In this document: piece by piece, positions 15,679 through 27,534 of the stretch
Layout of the letters: each line of letters starts with the position of its first letter
Numbering within the stretch: the first letter of the stretch is position 1
DNA from: Nocardia bovistercoris
GTDB lineage: Bacteria; Actinomycetota; Actinomycetes; Mycobacteriales; Mycobacteriaceae
DNA length: 64,000 nt
Assembly: GCF_015674855.1 (NCBI RefSeq)
Contig: NZ_JADMLG010000002.1
Span: 310,001-374,000, forward strand
Direction: 5' to 3'
Notes under the pieces: model-generated
Seen by the model: the letters and a program-made list of their open reading frames with translations, nothing else
Databases searched by the model: none
Told to the model about the DNA's origin: nothing
Translations under genes and position numbers: made by a program

Positions 15679-17187
15679 GTGACAACCACCGAGACCACAT
15701 CCGCCGCAGCCGACACGGCGCTACAGTCGGTCGATCCGGCCACGGGCGCGGTCATCGCCACCTACACCGTCGCCGACGAGGCCGCGGTGCGCGCGGCCGT
15801 CGCCAAGGCCCGCACCGCGGCCGACACCTGGGGTTCGCTGAGCTTCGACGACCGCCGCCGATACCTGCTGCGCTGGTCGAGCCGCCTGGTCGCGGACTCG
15901 AAGGAATTCTGCGAACTCATCCACAAGGAGAACGGCAAGCCCGTCGACGACGCGTTCCTCGAACTGATGCTCGCCCTCGAGCACATCACGTGGGCGGCCA
16001 AGAACGCCGGGAAGCTGCTGTCGCCGAAGAAGATCTCCCCCGGCGCGCTGATGGCCAACTTCTCGGCCCGCCTCGAACAGCGCCCGCTCGGCGTCGTCGG
16101 CGTCATCGGCCCGTGGAACTACCCCGTCTATACCCCCAACGGCTCCATCGCCTACGCGCTCGCGGCCGGGAACACCGTGGTGTTCAAGCCGAGCGAATAC
16201 TCCACCGGCATCGGCAACTTCCTCGCCGACGCGTTCAAGAAGGCCAATCCCGACCTGCCCGAAGGCGTCTTCGAAACCGTCAACGGCTTCGGCGCGACCG
16301 GCGCCGCGCTGGTCGGATCCGGCGTGGACAAGATCGCGTTCACCGGATCCACCAAGACCGGCAAGCGCATCATGGCCGACGCCGCCGCGACCCTGACCCC
16401 CGTGCTGCTGGAATGCGGCGGCAAGGACGCGGTGATCGTGGCCGCCGACGCCGACGTGAAGGCCGCCGCCGACGCCGTCGCCTGGGGCGCCACCGCCAAC
16501 AGCGGCCAGACCTGCGCCGGAGTGGAACGCGTCTACGTCGACCGCTCGGTGCGCGACGAATTCGTCGCCGAGGTCAAGCGCATCCTCAGCGAGGTCAAGC
16601 CGGGTTCCGACGACAAGGCCTCCTACGGCCCGATGACCATGCCGAGCCAGATCGACATCGTGCGCCGCCACATCGATGACGCGCTCGCGCACGGCGGCAC
16701 CGCCGTACTCGGCGGACCGGACTCGATCAAGGGGCCTTTCATCGAACCGGTCGTGCTGCTCGACGTGGACGAGAACTCCGAGGCGGTCGCCGAGGAGACC
16801 TTCGGGCCCACCGTCACCATCCGCACCGTCGACGGCGTCGACGAGGCCGTCGAACTGGCCAACAAGTCCGTCTACGGCCTGTCCTCGGCGGTCTTCTCCA
16901 AGAGCCACGGCCTCGCCATCGCGCGCAGGCTGCGCGTCGGCGCCACCTCGGTCAACTCCGTGCTGGCCTTCGCCGCCATCGCGGGCCTGCCCTTCGGCGG
17001 CGTCGGCGACTCCGGCATCGGCCGCATCCACGGCGAACCGGGCCTGCGGGAATTCACCCGCCCGCATTCCATCGCGGAACAGAAGTTCACCATCCCCGGC
17101 ATGGCGCTGCTGAGCTATGCGCGCACCGACTCGACCATGGGCCTGCTGCGCAAGATGGTCCCGTTCCTCTACGGTCGCCACAAGTAG
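15679..17187 (+). CDS. NAD(P)-dependent aldehyde dehydrogenase
   Basis: A 502-residue class 3-like aldehyde dehydrogenase that oxidises aldehydes to acids. Visible motifs: VIGPWNYPVY with the catalytic Asn, cofactor-binding KPSEYS and FTGSTKTGKRI, the general base in LECGGKDAVIV and the nucleophilic Cys in NSGQTCAGVERVYVD. The hydrophobic C-terminal extension (IPGMALLSYARTDSTMGLLRKMVPFLYG) is typical of homologues such as Rv0147 and may contact membranes, which would suit fatty or alkane-derived aldehydes. GTG 15679 follows AAGAGGAGA. Substrate assignment is inference. Confidence 0.85.
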   Translation: MTTTETTSAAADTALQSVDPATGAVIATYTVADEAAVRAAVAKARTAADTWGSLSFDDRRRYLLRWSSRLVADSKEFCELIHKENGKPVDDAFLELMLALEHITWAAKNAGKLLSPKKISPGALMANFSARLEQRPLGVVGVIGPWNYPVYTPNGSIAYALAAGNTVVFKPSEYSTGIGNFLADAFKKANPDLPEGVFETVNGFGATGAALVGSGVDKIAFTGSTKTGKRIMADAAATLTPVLLECGGKDAVIVAADADVKAAADAVAWGATANSGQTCAGVERVYVDRSVRDEFVAEVKRILSEVKPGSDDKASYGPMTMPSQIDIVRRHIDDALAHGGTAVLGGPDSIKGPFIEPVVLLDVDENSEAVAEETFGPTVTIRTVDGVDEAVELANKSVYGLSSAVFSKSHGLAIARRLRVGATSVNSVLAFAAIAGLPFGGVGDSGIGRIHGEPGLREFTRPHSIAEQKFTIPGMALLSYARTDSTMGLLRKMVPFLYGRHK

Positions 17188-17274
17188 CCACGACGCCACA
17201 CCCTCGGGTCTCGAATCACCCATCGGTTCGCGACCGCCCGCGTGTCCGGTCCGGGCATGGGCGAAGATGGACCC

Positions 17275-18567
17275 GTGACTTTCTGGCCAGCGCCCCACGT
17301 CGATACCCCCGTCCACGCGACCGTCACCCTGCCCGGATCCAAATCGATCACCAACCGCGCGCTGATCCTGGCCGCGCTGGCCGACGGGCCGTCGACGATC
17401 ACCGGGGCGCTGCGCAGTCGCGACACCGATCTGATGATCGGGGCGCTACGGGCGCTCGGGGCGCGGATCGACGGCGCGGCCGCCGAGTTGACCGTGACAC
17501 CGGTCGCGCTCGGCGGCGGTGCGGTGGACTGCGGGCTGGCGGGCACGGTCATGCGGTTCCTGCCGCCGGTGGCGACGCTGGCGGCGGGCGATGTGGCCTT
17601 CGACGGCGACCCGCAGGCCAGGGCCCGCCCGCTGCGCACCATTCTGGACGCGCTGCGCGGCCTCGGCGCCGACATCGACGGCGACGCGCTGCCCTTCGTC
17701 GTACACGGCAAGGGCGCGCTGCGCGGCGGCGCCGTGACCATCGACGCCTCCGGTTCCTCCCAGTTCGTCTCCGGGCTGCTGCTGTCGGCGGCCCGCTTCG
17801 AAGAGGGCCTCACGGTCAACCACGACGGCAAAGCGCTGCCGTCCATGCCGCATATCGAGATGACCGTGGAAATGCTGCGACGGGCCGATGTGAAGGTGCA
17901 GGCGCCCGCCGACAGCCGCAGGGCCCAGACCTGGGTGGTGGAACCCGGCCCGATTCGCGCGGTCGACTGGGAGATCGAACCCGACCTGTCCAACGCGACG
18001 CCGTTCCTGGCGGCGGCGGCCGTCACCGGCGGCGAACTCAGCATCCCGCACTGGCCGCGGCTGACCACCCAACCCGGCGATGTCATCCGCGAGATCCTGG
18101 TCCGCATGGGCGCCGAAGCCCGCGTCTTCGACGGCGTGCTCACCGTGCGCGGCCCGGAACGGCTCGCGGGCATCGACATCGACCTGCACGACGTGGGCGA
18201 GCTGACGCCGACGGTGGCCGCGCTGGCCGCCCTCGCGGATTCCCCGTCCTGGCTGCGCGGCATCGCCCACCTGCGCGGTCACGAGACCGACCGGCTGGCC
18301 GCGCTGTCCACCGAGATCAACCGGCTCGGCGGCCGGGTCACCGAGACCGAGGACGGCCTGGAGATCGTGCCCGCCGAACTGCACGGCGGCCGCTGGCACT
18401 CCTACGCCGACCACCGCATGGCGACCGCGGGCGCGATCCTCGGCCTGCGTGTTCCCGATATCGAGATCGAGGACATCGGCACCACCGCCAAGACCCTGCC
18501 GAACTTCGTGACCCTGTGGGAGCGGATGCTCGACCCCGCGCCCGCCGATCACGGAGCGGCCCGCTGA
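17275..18567 (+). CDS. aroA: 3-phosphoshikimate 1-carboxyvinyltransferase (EPSP synthase)
   Basis: Sixth step of the shikimate pathway, joining PEP and shikimate 3-phosphate. The 430-residue protein contains [19 protein letters not shown], the PEP/glyphosate loop [44 protein letters not shown] and [13 protein letters not shown], with the catalytic Asp and Glu regions in place. The Ala in LAGTVMRF is the class I glyphosate-sensitive form as far as can be judged. GTG 17275 is used because the frame upstream is non-conserved. It is followed by rsgA, the same order as Rv3227-Rv3228. Confidence 0.92.
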   Translation: MTFWPAPHVDTPVHATVTLPGSKSITNRALILAALADGPSTITGALRSRDTDLMIGALRALGARIDGAAAELTVTPVALGGGAVDCGLAGTVMRFLPPVATLAAGDVAFDGDPQARARPLRTILDALRGLGADIDGDALPFVVHGKGALRGGAVTIDASGSSQFVSGLLLSAARFEEGLTVNHDGKALPSMPHIEMTVEMLRRADVKVQAPADSRRAQTWVVEPGPIRAVDWEIEPDLSNATPFLAAAAVTGGELSIPHWPRLTTQPGDVIREILVRMGAEARVFDGVLTVRGPERLAGIDIDLHDVGELTPTVAALAALADSPSWLRGIAHLRGHETDRLAALSTEINRLGGRVTETEDGLEIVPAELHGGRWHSYADHRMATAGAILGLRVPDIEIEDIGTTAKTLPNFVTLWERMLDPAPADHGAAR

Positions 18568-18766
18568 GACCCGCCGGCGTGACCGGCTCGACGTCGCGCC
18601 TTGCCGAATGCGGGCACGGTCCGGTGGGAGTGTCCGGACGCGGCACCGCGGAAGCGCCGGGACGCGCCGCGACACGACCGGCTGGACACGGCACTGTGGG
18701 AGCGCCGAGGCGCGAGATCGGCGCGGCGGGGCAACGCGCGGCAGGCGCGCGCGTGAAGGCGTCGCG

Positions 18767-19765
18767 GTGAGTCGGGGGCGGGCGGCGGCCAGTTACGACG
18801 AGTCGGATGTGCGGGTGCGGGCGGGGCGCGGGTCGCGGCCGCGCACCAAGACCAGGCCGAGTCATCGCGATGCCGAGCCCGCCATGGTGGTTTCGGTGGA
18901 TCGCGGGCGGTGGGGTTGTGTGCTCGACGGCGATCCGGACCGTCACCTCGTCGCCATGCGCGCCCGTGAGCTCGGCCGGACGCCGGTGGTGGTCGGCGAT
19001 CAGGTCGACGTGGTCGGCGATCTGTCCGGTAAGCCGGATACCTTGGCGCGCATCGTTCGGGTCGCCGATCGGAGCACGGTGCTGCGCCGCACCGCCGACG
19101 ACACCGACCCGTTCGAGCGGATCGTGGTCGCCAACGCCGAACGGTTGTTCATCGTGGTCGCGCTCGCCGATCCGCCGCCGCGCACCGGATTCGTCGAACG
19201 CGCCATGGTCGCGGCCTATGCGGGCGGGCTGCACCCGGTGCTGTGCCTCACCAAACACGATCTCGCGGCCGACTCCGAATTCGCCTCCGCCTTCGACGAT
19301 CTCGACCTCACCATCGTCCACGCCGGCATCGAGGACCCGATCGAACCGGTCACCGACCTGGTCTCGGGCGGGCTCACCGCCTTCATCGGCCACTCCGGCG
19401 TCGGCAAGTCGACCCTGGTGAATCGCCTTGTCCCGGAAGCGGATCGGGCGGTCGGCGCGGTATCCGGGGTGGGCAAGGGCAAGCACACCTCGACCCAGTC
19501 GGTGGCGCTGGCGCTGCCCGGCGGCGGCTGGGTGATCGACACCCCGGGCGTGCGCTCCTTCGGCCTGGCCCACATCACCCCCGACGACGTCATCGCCGCC
19601 TTCGACGACCTCGCCGACGCCATCGAGAACTGCCCGCGCGGCTGCACCCACCTCGGCCCGCCCACCGACCCGGAATGCGCACTCGACGACCTCCCCGGCA
19701 AACAACGCCGAGTAGCCGCCATCCGCCTACTCCTCACCGCGTTGAACTCCAACGACCCGTGGTGA
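18767..19765 (+). CDS. rsgA: RsgA, circularly permuted ribosome small-subunit GTPase
   Basis: A 332-residue GTPase that assists late 30S maturation. The permuted G-motif order is visible: TKHD (G4) before GHSGVGKSTLVN (G1) and DTPGVRSFG (G3), followed by the zinc-binding CPRGCTHLGPPTDPEC. The N-terminal part is an OB-fold preceded by a basic region. GTG 18767 was chosen because the 200 nt upstream is low-complexity GC-rich sequence with no conserved coding; no clear Shine-Dalgarno is present. Codon use is as in the neighbours. Confidence 0.9.
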   Translation: MSRGRAAASYDESDVRVRAGRGSRPRTKTRPSHRDAEPAMVVSVDRGRWGCVLDGDPDRHLVAMRARELGRTPVVVGDQVDVVGDLSGKPDTLARIVRVADRSTVLRRTADDTDPFERIVVANAERLFIVVALADPPPRTGFVERAMVAAYAGGLHPVLCLTKHDLAADSEFASAFDDLDLTIVHAGIEDPIEPVTDLVSGGLTAFIGHSGVGKSTLVNRLVPEADRAVGAVSGVGKGKHTSTQSVALALPGGGWVIDTPGVRSFGLAHITPDDVIAAFDDLADAIENCPRGCTHLGPPTDPECALDDLPGKQRRVAAIRLLLTALNSNDPW

Positions 19766-19789
19766 GAACCGCGGCGGTGCGACCGAACC

Positions 19790-20224
19790 CTAGGCCGGGT
19801 CACCCTCGGGGGCGGGACGGCACGGGTTCGGGAATTGCCGTGTGAGGGTGCGCTGTTCGAGGCGGAAGGCGGCTCGGGCGGCGATCAGGGTGCTCACGTA
19901 GCGGTACAGGGTGGCGGCGGCGAGAATCGCGCACAGGATCGGTATCCAGAGCTGTTCGTGCCAGCGAACGCCCGCGAGCGCACACAGCGTCAGCAGCGCC
20001 GCCGTGACCAGGGTTGCCCTGGTGCAGTATGCGACGGTGCGGCGGATCATCGCGCGGTGTTGGGCGCGCAGGAAGGCGCTGTGCCATTCGTCGGCGGCCG
20101 CGGCGCGGGTTCGCGCGTGGTCGGCGGTGGCCGGTGGTAGTTCGGATTCGAGACCGTCGCGCCATCGCCAATATCCGAGTTCGGTGTACGGGACGGTTTC
20201 GTCCCGAGATTCCTGCGCGCCCAC
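19790..20224 (-). CDS. two-helix membrane protein of unknown function
   Basis: A 144-residue protein with a soluble N-terminal half (ELGYWRWRDGLESELPPATA) and two membrane helices (about residues 75-94 and 99-118, the latter IPILCAILAAATLYRYV), ending in a basic tail. The GTG at 20224 is set by TACCTT 7 nt upstream. No family is recognised. It converges on rsgA with only 24 nt between stops. Confidence 0.6.
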   Translation of the reverse strand: MGAQESRDETVPYTELGYWRWRDGLESELPPATADHARTRAAAADEWHSAFLRAQHRAMIRRTVAYCTRATLVTAALLTLCALAGVRWHEQLWIPILCAILAAATLYRYVSTLIAARAAFRLEQRTLTRQFPNPCRPAPEGDPA

Positions 20225-20231
20225 GGTAAGA

Positions 20232-20237
20232 AAGGTA
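20232..20237 (-). promoter_or_regulatory. leaderless -10 element TACCTT
   Basis: Read on the minus strand, TACCTT ends 7 nt before the GTG at 20224. Confidence 0.5.
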
Positions 20238-20533
20238 GCTGCTGGGTGAACGACGGTGGGGACCGCCCGGTTCGCTCGGTATCCAGCGAACTCGAATCGA
20301 TGTGGGAACGGCGTGTCCGTACCGTTTTTCGGCCGCAACCCCAACGATTTCGGACGCCACCGTGAAATCGGGCGTCGAACAGCGCTTTCGGCTAACGTGC
20401 AGCGCGATTACCCGACAGTGCGCCACCGCGAATCCGCCACGTATGCCGGACCGGATTCCGTCCCGTCCGGTATGCCCGGACAGCCGGGACGGCAAACCCG
20501 ACGGTTCTCCGAACATCGACCCACAGAGGAAGA

Positions 20534-20896
20534 ATGCGCACGATTCTCGCCACCGCCATCACCGCGGGCGTGCTCATCGCCTGCGGCATCCAGAGCGCGC
20601 ACGCCGCACCGCATTCCGGCCCGGCGGGCAACACCGCGGGCTCCGCGAATTCCGGTTCCGCACGCAATCCCGCCGATCTGCAATTCCTCGAGCAGATCGA
20701 CTTCGGCGCGGCCGACTACGCGACCCAGGACGCCGTCCTCGACCTGGCGCGCGCGGAATGCGCATTCCTCGACACCCACGGCAACACCCCGGCCAACCGC
20801 ACCCGCCTCGCCGAATCCACCCGCAAGGCGGTGCGCTACCCATACCTGTTCCTGGACGCGGCGGTCAAGACCATCTGCCCCTGGCACCGACTCTGA
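20534..20896 (+). CDS. secreted DUF732-like protein
   Basis: A 120-residue exported protein. The signal peptide is MRTILATAITAGVLIACGIQ with a likely cleavage after SAHA. The mature domain (FLEQIDFGAADYATQDAVLD, then AECAFLDTHGNT and AVKTICPW) carries the paired Cys and spacing of the DUF732 family of small mycolata exoproteins, whose function is unknown. AGAGGA lies 5 nt before ATG 20534. The 300-nt region upstream (20238-20533) holds no other gene that I can support. Confidence 0.65.
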   Translation: MRTILATAITAGVLIACGIQSAHAAPHSGPAGNTAGSANSGSARNPADLQFLEQIDFGAADYATQDAVLDLARAECAFLDTHGNTPANRTRLAESTRKAVRYPYLFLDAAVKTICPWHRL

Positions 20897-20904
20897 CCCG
20901 AACA

Positions 20905-20943
20905 CGCCGAAGGCGCCCGCGGAATCCGCGGGCGCCTTCGGCG
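20905..20943. terminator. 19-bp bidirectional terminator hairpin
   Basis: A 19-base arm starting CGCCGAAGGC is followed after a single A by its exact complement. It separates the DUF732-like gene from the convergent secA gene and can stop both. Confidence 0.8.
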
Positions 20944-20953
20944 TTCCGAACCG

Positions 20954-23800
<2,847 letters not shown>

Positions 23801-24174
23801 GGGTCTCGTCAGTCCTCTGGTCGGTGTGTCATCTGGTTCGGCCCACCCCGGTGGGGGCGGTGCGCGCGTTCGGGTGCGCGGATTCCTCCGGGCCGGCGGA
23901 ATCTGCGGCACGCTCCATGTTAATGGCGCACCCCTGCACCGCCCGGGCCACCGTACCAACGCAGGCCGTTCCACCTCACCGTACTCGTCGCCCGCGCCGA
24001 CGAGTACGGATGCGAAACCCTTACCGTGCGTGCGGCGGTGTCCTGTGGTCGAATCGGAGTACCCACCCACCCGGCGGGTTACGCCCGAGATGCCGACAAC
24101 AGCGCCTACGGTGCGTGGTAACGCAGCACAATGAAGCGTGACGGCGGGGCAGGCGGAAGGGAGCATCGGGCAGC
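23801..24174. other. divergent intergenic region between secA and the acyltransferase gene
   Basis: About 370 bases without a gene. A perfect 12-bp stem (CCGTACTCGTCG and complement, 7-nt loop) lies at 23979-24009, in the secA leader if transcription starts upstream of it. An operator-like CCTACGGT element is at 24105, in the acyltransferase promoter. Confidence 0.5.
24105..24122 (+). promoter_or_regulatory. degenerate copy of the CCTACGGT...GTAAC element
   Basis: CCTACGGT followed after 5 nt by GGTAAC, about 55 nt upstream of the acyltransferase start. It shares its left half with the operators at 26229 and 29081 but has two extra bases between halves, so binding is uncertain. Confidence 0.35.
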
Positions 24175-25620
24175 GTGATCACGAGACTGACGCCGCAGGA
24201 CGCGGCGTTCTATCGACTCGAGTCGAGCAGCAATCCGATCCACATCGGCTCCCTCGCCATCGTCGGCGGCGCCGACTCCCCGGACATCGTCGGCGGCGCC
24301 GATATCGTCGGCGGCGCCGAGGATGAACCGCCGCTGGACTACGACCGCCTCGTCGACCTCGTCGAATCCAGGCTCTCGCTGGTCCCCCGCTACCGCCGCA
24401 AGGTGCGCGAGATCCCGCTGGCGCTGGGCAGACCGGTGTGGGTCGAGGACAGTCGTTTCGACATCACGTACCACATCCGCCGCTCCGCGCTGCCCAGTCC
24501 GGGCGCCGACAGCCAACTGCACGAACTCGTCGCCCGGCTCGCCTCGCGCCCGCTCGACCAGGGTCGCCCGCTGTGGGAGATGTACCTGATCGAAGGACTC
24601 TCCGGCGGCCGCAGCGCGATCTTCACCAAATCCCATTCCGCGCTGGTCGACGAGGAGGGCGCGCTCGAGATCGGCCACGTGATCCTCGATACGAGCCCCT
24701 CGCCGCGCAACCTCGCCGACGACTCGTGGGTCGCACCCCGCGAACCCAACGAGATGGAACTGCTGGTCGGCGCGCTCGGCCACCTGGCCGCCCAGCCCCG
24801 CGAAGCGCTCGACGTGGCGCGCGGGGCGAGCGCCGACGCCTTCGCCATGGTCGCCGCGGCGGGCAAGGCGGTGGATTCGGTGATCTCCGCGGTGCGCGCG
24901 GCCACCGCGGGCGCACCCGATAGCCCCCTGAACGCGAAGACCTCGCGCAGCCGCCGTTTCGACGTGGTCCGCACCGACCTCGAGAACTACCGAACCATCC
25001 GCAAACGCTTCGACTGCTCGATCAACGACGCCATCCTCGCGGTGATCACCGGCGCGCTGCGCAACTGGCTGCTCTCGCGCGACGAGGCGCTCACCGAACA
25101 GGCCACGCTACGCGCTGTGCTGCCCATGTCGGTCTCCACCGAGGATCCGGACCAGCTCAAACCGGCGGGCGAGGTGACCTCGTACCTCATCGATCTGCCG
25201 GTGGGCGAACCGAATCCGGTGATCCGGCTGTCCCACATCAAGCACGCCACCGAGGCCAACAACAAACAGCGCAAGGGCGTGCGGGCGAGGACGCTGGTGC
25301 ATCTGGCAGGCTTCGCTCCCGCCAGCCTGCACGCGATGAGCGTGCGCGCGGCGAGTACGTTCGCAGAACACACGTTCAATCTGGTGATCACCAACGCGCC
25401 GGGTCCGCAGACGCCGATGTACATCGGCGGCGCGCGGATGCTGGAGATGTATCCGGTGTCGCCGCTGCTGCGCAATCAGGCGTCGAGTATCGGGGTCACG
25501 TCCTACGACGGACATGTCTTCTACGGACTCAACGCCGATCGTGACGCGATGGCCGATATCGACGTACTCGCCGCGTCGGTGCACGAGTCGATGGAGGAGA
25601 TGCTCGGTGCCTGCGCCTGA
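24175..25620 (+). CDS. WS/DGAT-type acyltransferase with degenerate active site (Tgs3-like)
   Basis: A 481-residue protein of the wax ester synthase/diacylglycerol acyltransferase family. N-terminal [20 protein letters not shown], the middle [18 protein letters not shown] and C-terminal [17 protein letters not shown] and [10 protein letters not shown] are family signatures. The catalytic HHxxxDG is altered to HSALVDE (in [12 protein letters not shown]): the second His and the Gly are gone. The same degeneracy occurs in the mycobacterial Tgs3 lineage, so this may be a non-catalytic or altered-specificity member. A short in-frame repeat (IVGGAD three times, residues 28-48) sits between the first strand and helix. 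It overlaps the next gene by 14 nt. Confidence 0.8.
   Translation: MITRLTPQDAAFYRLESSSNPIHIGSLAIVGGADSPDIVGGADIVGGAEDEPPLDYDRLVDLVESRLSLVPRYRRKVREIPLALGRPVWVEDSRFDITYHIRRSALPSPGADSQLHELVARLASRPLDQGRPLWEMYLIEGLSGGRSAIFTKSHSALVDEEGALEIGHVILDTSPSPRNLADDSWVAPREPNEMELLVGALGHLAAQPREALDVARGASADAFAMVAAAGKAVDSVISAVRAATAGAPDSPLNAKTSRSRRFDVVRTDLENYRTIRKRFDCSINDAILAVITGALRNWLLSRDEALTEQATLRAVLPMSVSTEDPDQLKPAGEVTSYLIDLPVGEPNPVIRLSHIKHATEANNKQRKGVRARTLVHLAGFAPASLHAMSVRAASTFAEHTFNLVITNAPGPQTPMYIGGARMLEMYPVSPLLRNQASSIGVTSYDGHVFYGLNADRDAMADIDVLAASVHESMEEMLGACA
24259..24321 (+). repeat. in-frame tandem repeat ATCGTCGGCGGCGCCGA x3
   Basis: Three copies start at 24259, 24286 and 24304; the first two are separated by 9 nt. 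They encode IVGGAD/E units inserted in the acyltransferase N-terminal domain. Confidence 0.7.
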
Positions 25621-26209
25621 TCCCGGCACGTCCGGTCGCGAGACCACGCGGGTCTACATCCCGGCGACGGTGCCGATGCTGCGCCGCCTGGTCGCCGAAC
25701 AGGAGATGTTCCCGCTCGGCGGCACCGCCTTCGCCGTCACGCCCGCGCTGCGCGAGGCGTACGCCTCCGGTGACGACGACGAATTGGCCGAGGTCGCGAT
25801 GGCGGAGGCGGCGCGAGCGTCGCTGCGTCTGTTGGCCGCCGATCGCGAGGAGTACGCCAACGCGCCCGCCGACCCGGCCGATGGCGAACCGTCCGATGAC
25901 GACGCGCCCGCGGCGACGAGTCCGGTGTATCGGCGCGCGGTGATCGCCGCCGACGTGACCGGGGTGAAGCCGAGGCCCGATCTGGACGACGCGGTGGTCA
26001 AGCTCGCGGGTCCGATCGCCTACCGCAGGATCGCCTCGGTGCACGTCGACCTCGCCGAGGCCGAACCCGAGGTCGCCAAGGCCGTCGACGTGGTCGACGC
26101 GGCCGATCTCGGTGACACCGACGCCGAATTCGTGCTCGGCGACGCCGAGGACCACCAGCTGGCCTGGTACGCCGCCCAGGAACTGCCGTTCCTGCTCGAC
26201 CTGCTCTGA
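25607..26209 (+). CDS. conserved actinobacterial protein (Rv3231c/DUF6912-like)
   Basis: A 200-residue acidic cytoplasmic protein. It begins by overlapping the acyltransferase by 14 nt at GTG 25607. RVYIPATVPMLRRLVAEQEM and PLGGTAFAVTPALREAYASG resemble the Rv3231c family of unknown function that sits beside the desaturase-reductase gene in mycobacteria. The C-terminal part (VLGDAEDHQLAWYAAQELPF) is also conserved there. No catalytic motif is visible. The overlap and synteny suggest a supporting role in this lipid operon, but that is inference. Confidence 0.65.
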   Translation: MPAPDPGTSGRETTRVYIPATVPMLRRLVAEQEMFPLGGTAFAVTPALREAYASGDDDELAEVAMAEAARASLRLLAADREEYANAPADPADGEPSDDDAPAATSPVYRRAVIAADVTGVKPRPDLDDAVVKLAGPIAYRRIASVHVDLAEAEPEVAKAVDVVDAADLGDTDAEFVLGDAEDHQLAWYAAQELPFLLDLL

Positions 26210-26228
26210 CCTCGCTACGCCCGCACAA

Positions 26229-26244
26229 CCTACGATGCCGTAAC
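26229..26244 (+). promoter_or_regulatory. candidate operator CCTACGATGCCGTAAC
   Basis: Inverted half-sites TACGA and CCGTA about 70 nt upstream of the reductase ATG. The same 16-mer with two changes lies at 29081 before the second desaturase. Confidence 0.6.
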
Positions 26245-26302
26245 CTTGCTCGGGACGGCCGTCGACCGCGGCCGCACGACACGAGAGACGAAACGGCGCC
26301 GA

Positions 26303-27439
26303 ATGGTCTTCAAGAATGTCCGCGAGTGGCTGGAAGCTCCGGCCGCGAGCGTCGCCGAGCGCGGCGGCCGGTTGAACGTACTGCGCGGCGCCGTCGCGCG
26401 GGTCACCACGCCGCTGCTGCCCGACGACTACCTGCACCTCGCCAACCCGCTGTGGTCGGCGCGGGAGCTGCGCGGACGCATCGTCGACGTGCGCGCGGAG
26501 ACCACCGATTCGGCCACCCTGGTCATCAAACCGGGCTGGGGTTTCGACTTCACCTATCAACCGGGTCAGTACATCGGCATCGGCATCCTGGTCGACGGGC
26601 GCTGGCACTGGCGTTCCTATTCGCTGACCAGCCCGCCGAACTGGTCCGAGCCGGGCCACGGGGGCAAGCGCGTCATCTCGATCGCGGTGAAGGCGATGCC
26701 GGAGGGTTTCCTGTCCAGCCACCTGGTCGGCGGTGTGCAGCCGGGCACCATCGTCCGGCTCCAGACGCCGCGCGGCGGTTTCGTGCTGCCCGATCCGCCG
26801 CCCGCCAAGGTGTTGTTCCTCACCGCGGGCAGCGGTATCACCCCGGTCATGGCGATGCTGCGCACGATGGACCGGCGACAGAACGTCACCGATGTGGTGC
26901 ACCTGCATTCGGCGCGCACTCCCGAGGATGTGATGTTCGGCCGGGAGTTGCGCGATCTACACGACCGGCACCCGAGTTTCACCTCGCACCTGCATCTCAC
27001 GGCCGAGCGGGGCAAGTTCGCGCTGTCGGAACTCGACGCGCGGATTCCGGATTGGCGCGAGCGCGAGACCTGGGCCTGCGGTCCGGCCGGACTGCTCGAC
27101 GACATCGAAACCCATTGGCGCGCGGCGGGACTGTCGGATCGGCTGCACGTGGAACGGTTCGAGATCGAGCGGTCGGCGGTGGGCGAGGGCGGCACGGTGA
27201 GCTTCGCGCGCTCCGACAGGTCCGTCGCGGTGGACGGCGCGACGAGCCTGCTCGAGGCGGGTGAGTCGGCCGGGGTGGTGATGCCGTTCGGCTGCCGCAT
27301 GGGCATCTGCCAAACCTGTGTCGTCACCATCACTTCCGGGCACACGCGCGATCTGCGCAACGGCGACGAACGCCGCGAGGGCGACAAGGTGCAGACCTGC
27401 ATCTCGGCCGCGGCGGGCGACTGCGCCCTCGATATCTGA
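26303..27439 (+). CDS. ferredoxin-type NAD(P)H oxidoreductase, desaturase electron donor (Rv3230c-like)
   Basis: A 378-residue flavoprotein that passes electrons from NAD(P)H through FAD and a 2Fe-2S cluster to an acyl-CoA desaturase. Residues about 50-150 form the FAD domain with RSYSLTS, followed by the NAD domain with [16 protein letters not shown] and WACGPAGLL, and a C-terminal plant-type ferredoxin domain with [12 protein letters not shown] and a fourth Cys in KVQTCIS. The domain order matches Rv3230c, the partner of DesA3. It precedes two desaturase genes on the same strand, so it likely serves both. ATG 26303 is set by family length. A shared operator-like site is upstream. Confidence 0.9.
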   Translation: MVFKNVREWLEAPAASVAERGGRLNVLRGAVARVTTPLLPDDYLHLANPLWSARELRGRIVDVRAETTDSATLVIKPGWGFDFTYQPGQYIGIGILVDGRWHWRSYSLTSPPNWSEPGHGGKRVISIAVKAMPEGFLSSHLVGGVQPGTIVRLQTPRGGFVLPDPPPAKVLFLTAGSGITPVMAMLRTMDRRQNVTDVVHLHSARTPEDVMFGRELRDLHDRHPSFTSHLHLTAERGKFALSELDARIPDWRERETWACGPAGLLDDIETHWRAAGLSDRLHVERFEIERSAVGEGGTVSFARSDRSVAVDGATSLLEAGESAGVVMPFGCRMGICQTCVVTITSGHTRDLRNGDERREGDKVQTCISAAAGDCALDI

Positions 27440-27471
27440 GACCCGACCGAGCCGGACACGGTGTCCGCTCC

Positions 27472-27479
27472 CCTACGGT
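27472..27479 (+). promoter_or_regulatory. half-site CCTACGGT upstream of the first desaturase
   Basis: Only the left half of the shared operator is conserved here (followed by GCACGACC). It may be a weak site or chance. Confidence 0.3.
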
Positions 27480-27534
27480 GCACGACCGCTATCGCGGGTA
27501 CCCTCGTGGGTATCCAGCCAGAGAAGGGACCCCG

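Noticed and set aside
15721-17316. A 531-codon open frame antisense to the aldehyde dehydrogenase
   Set aside because: Gly/Asp/Val-rich shadow frame; the plus-strand gene has all catalytic motifs.
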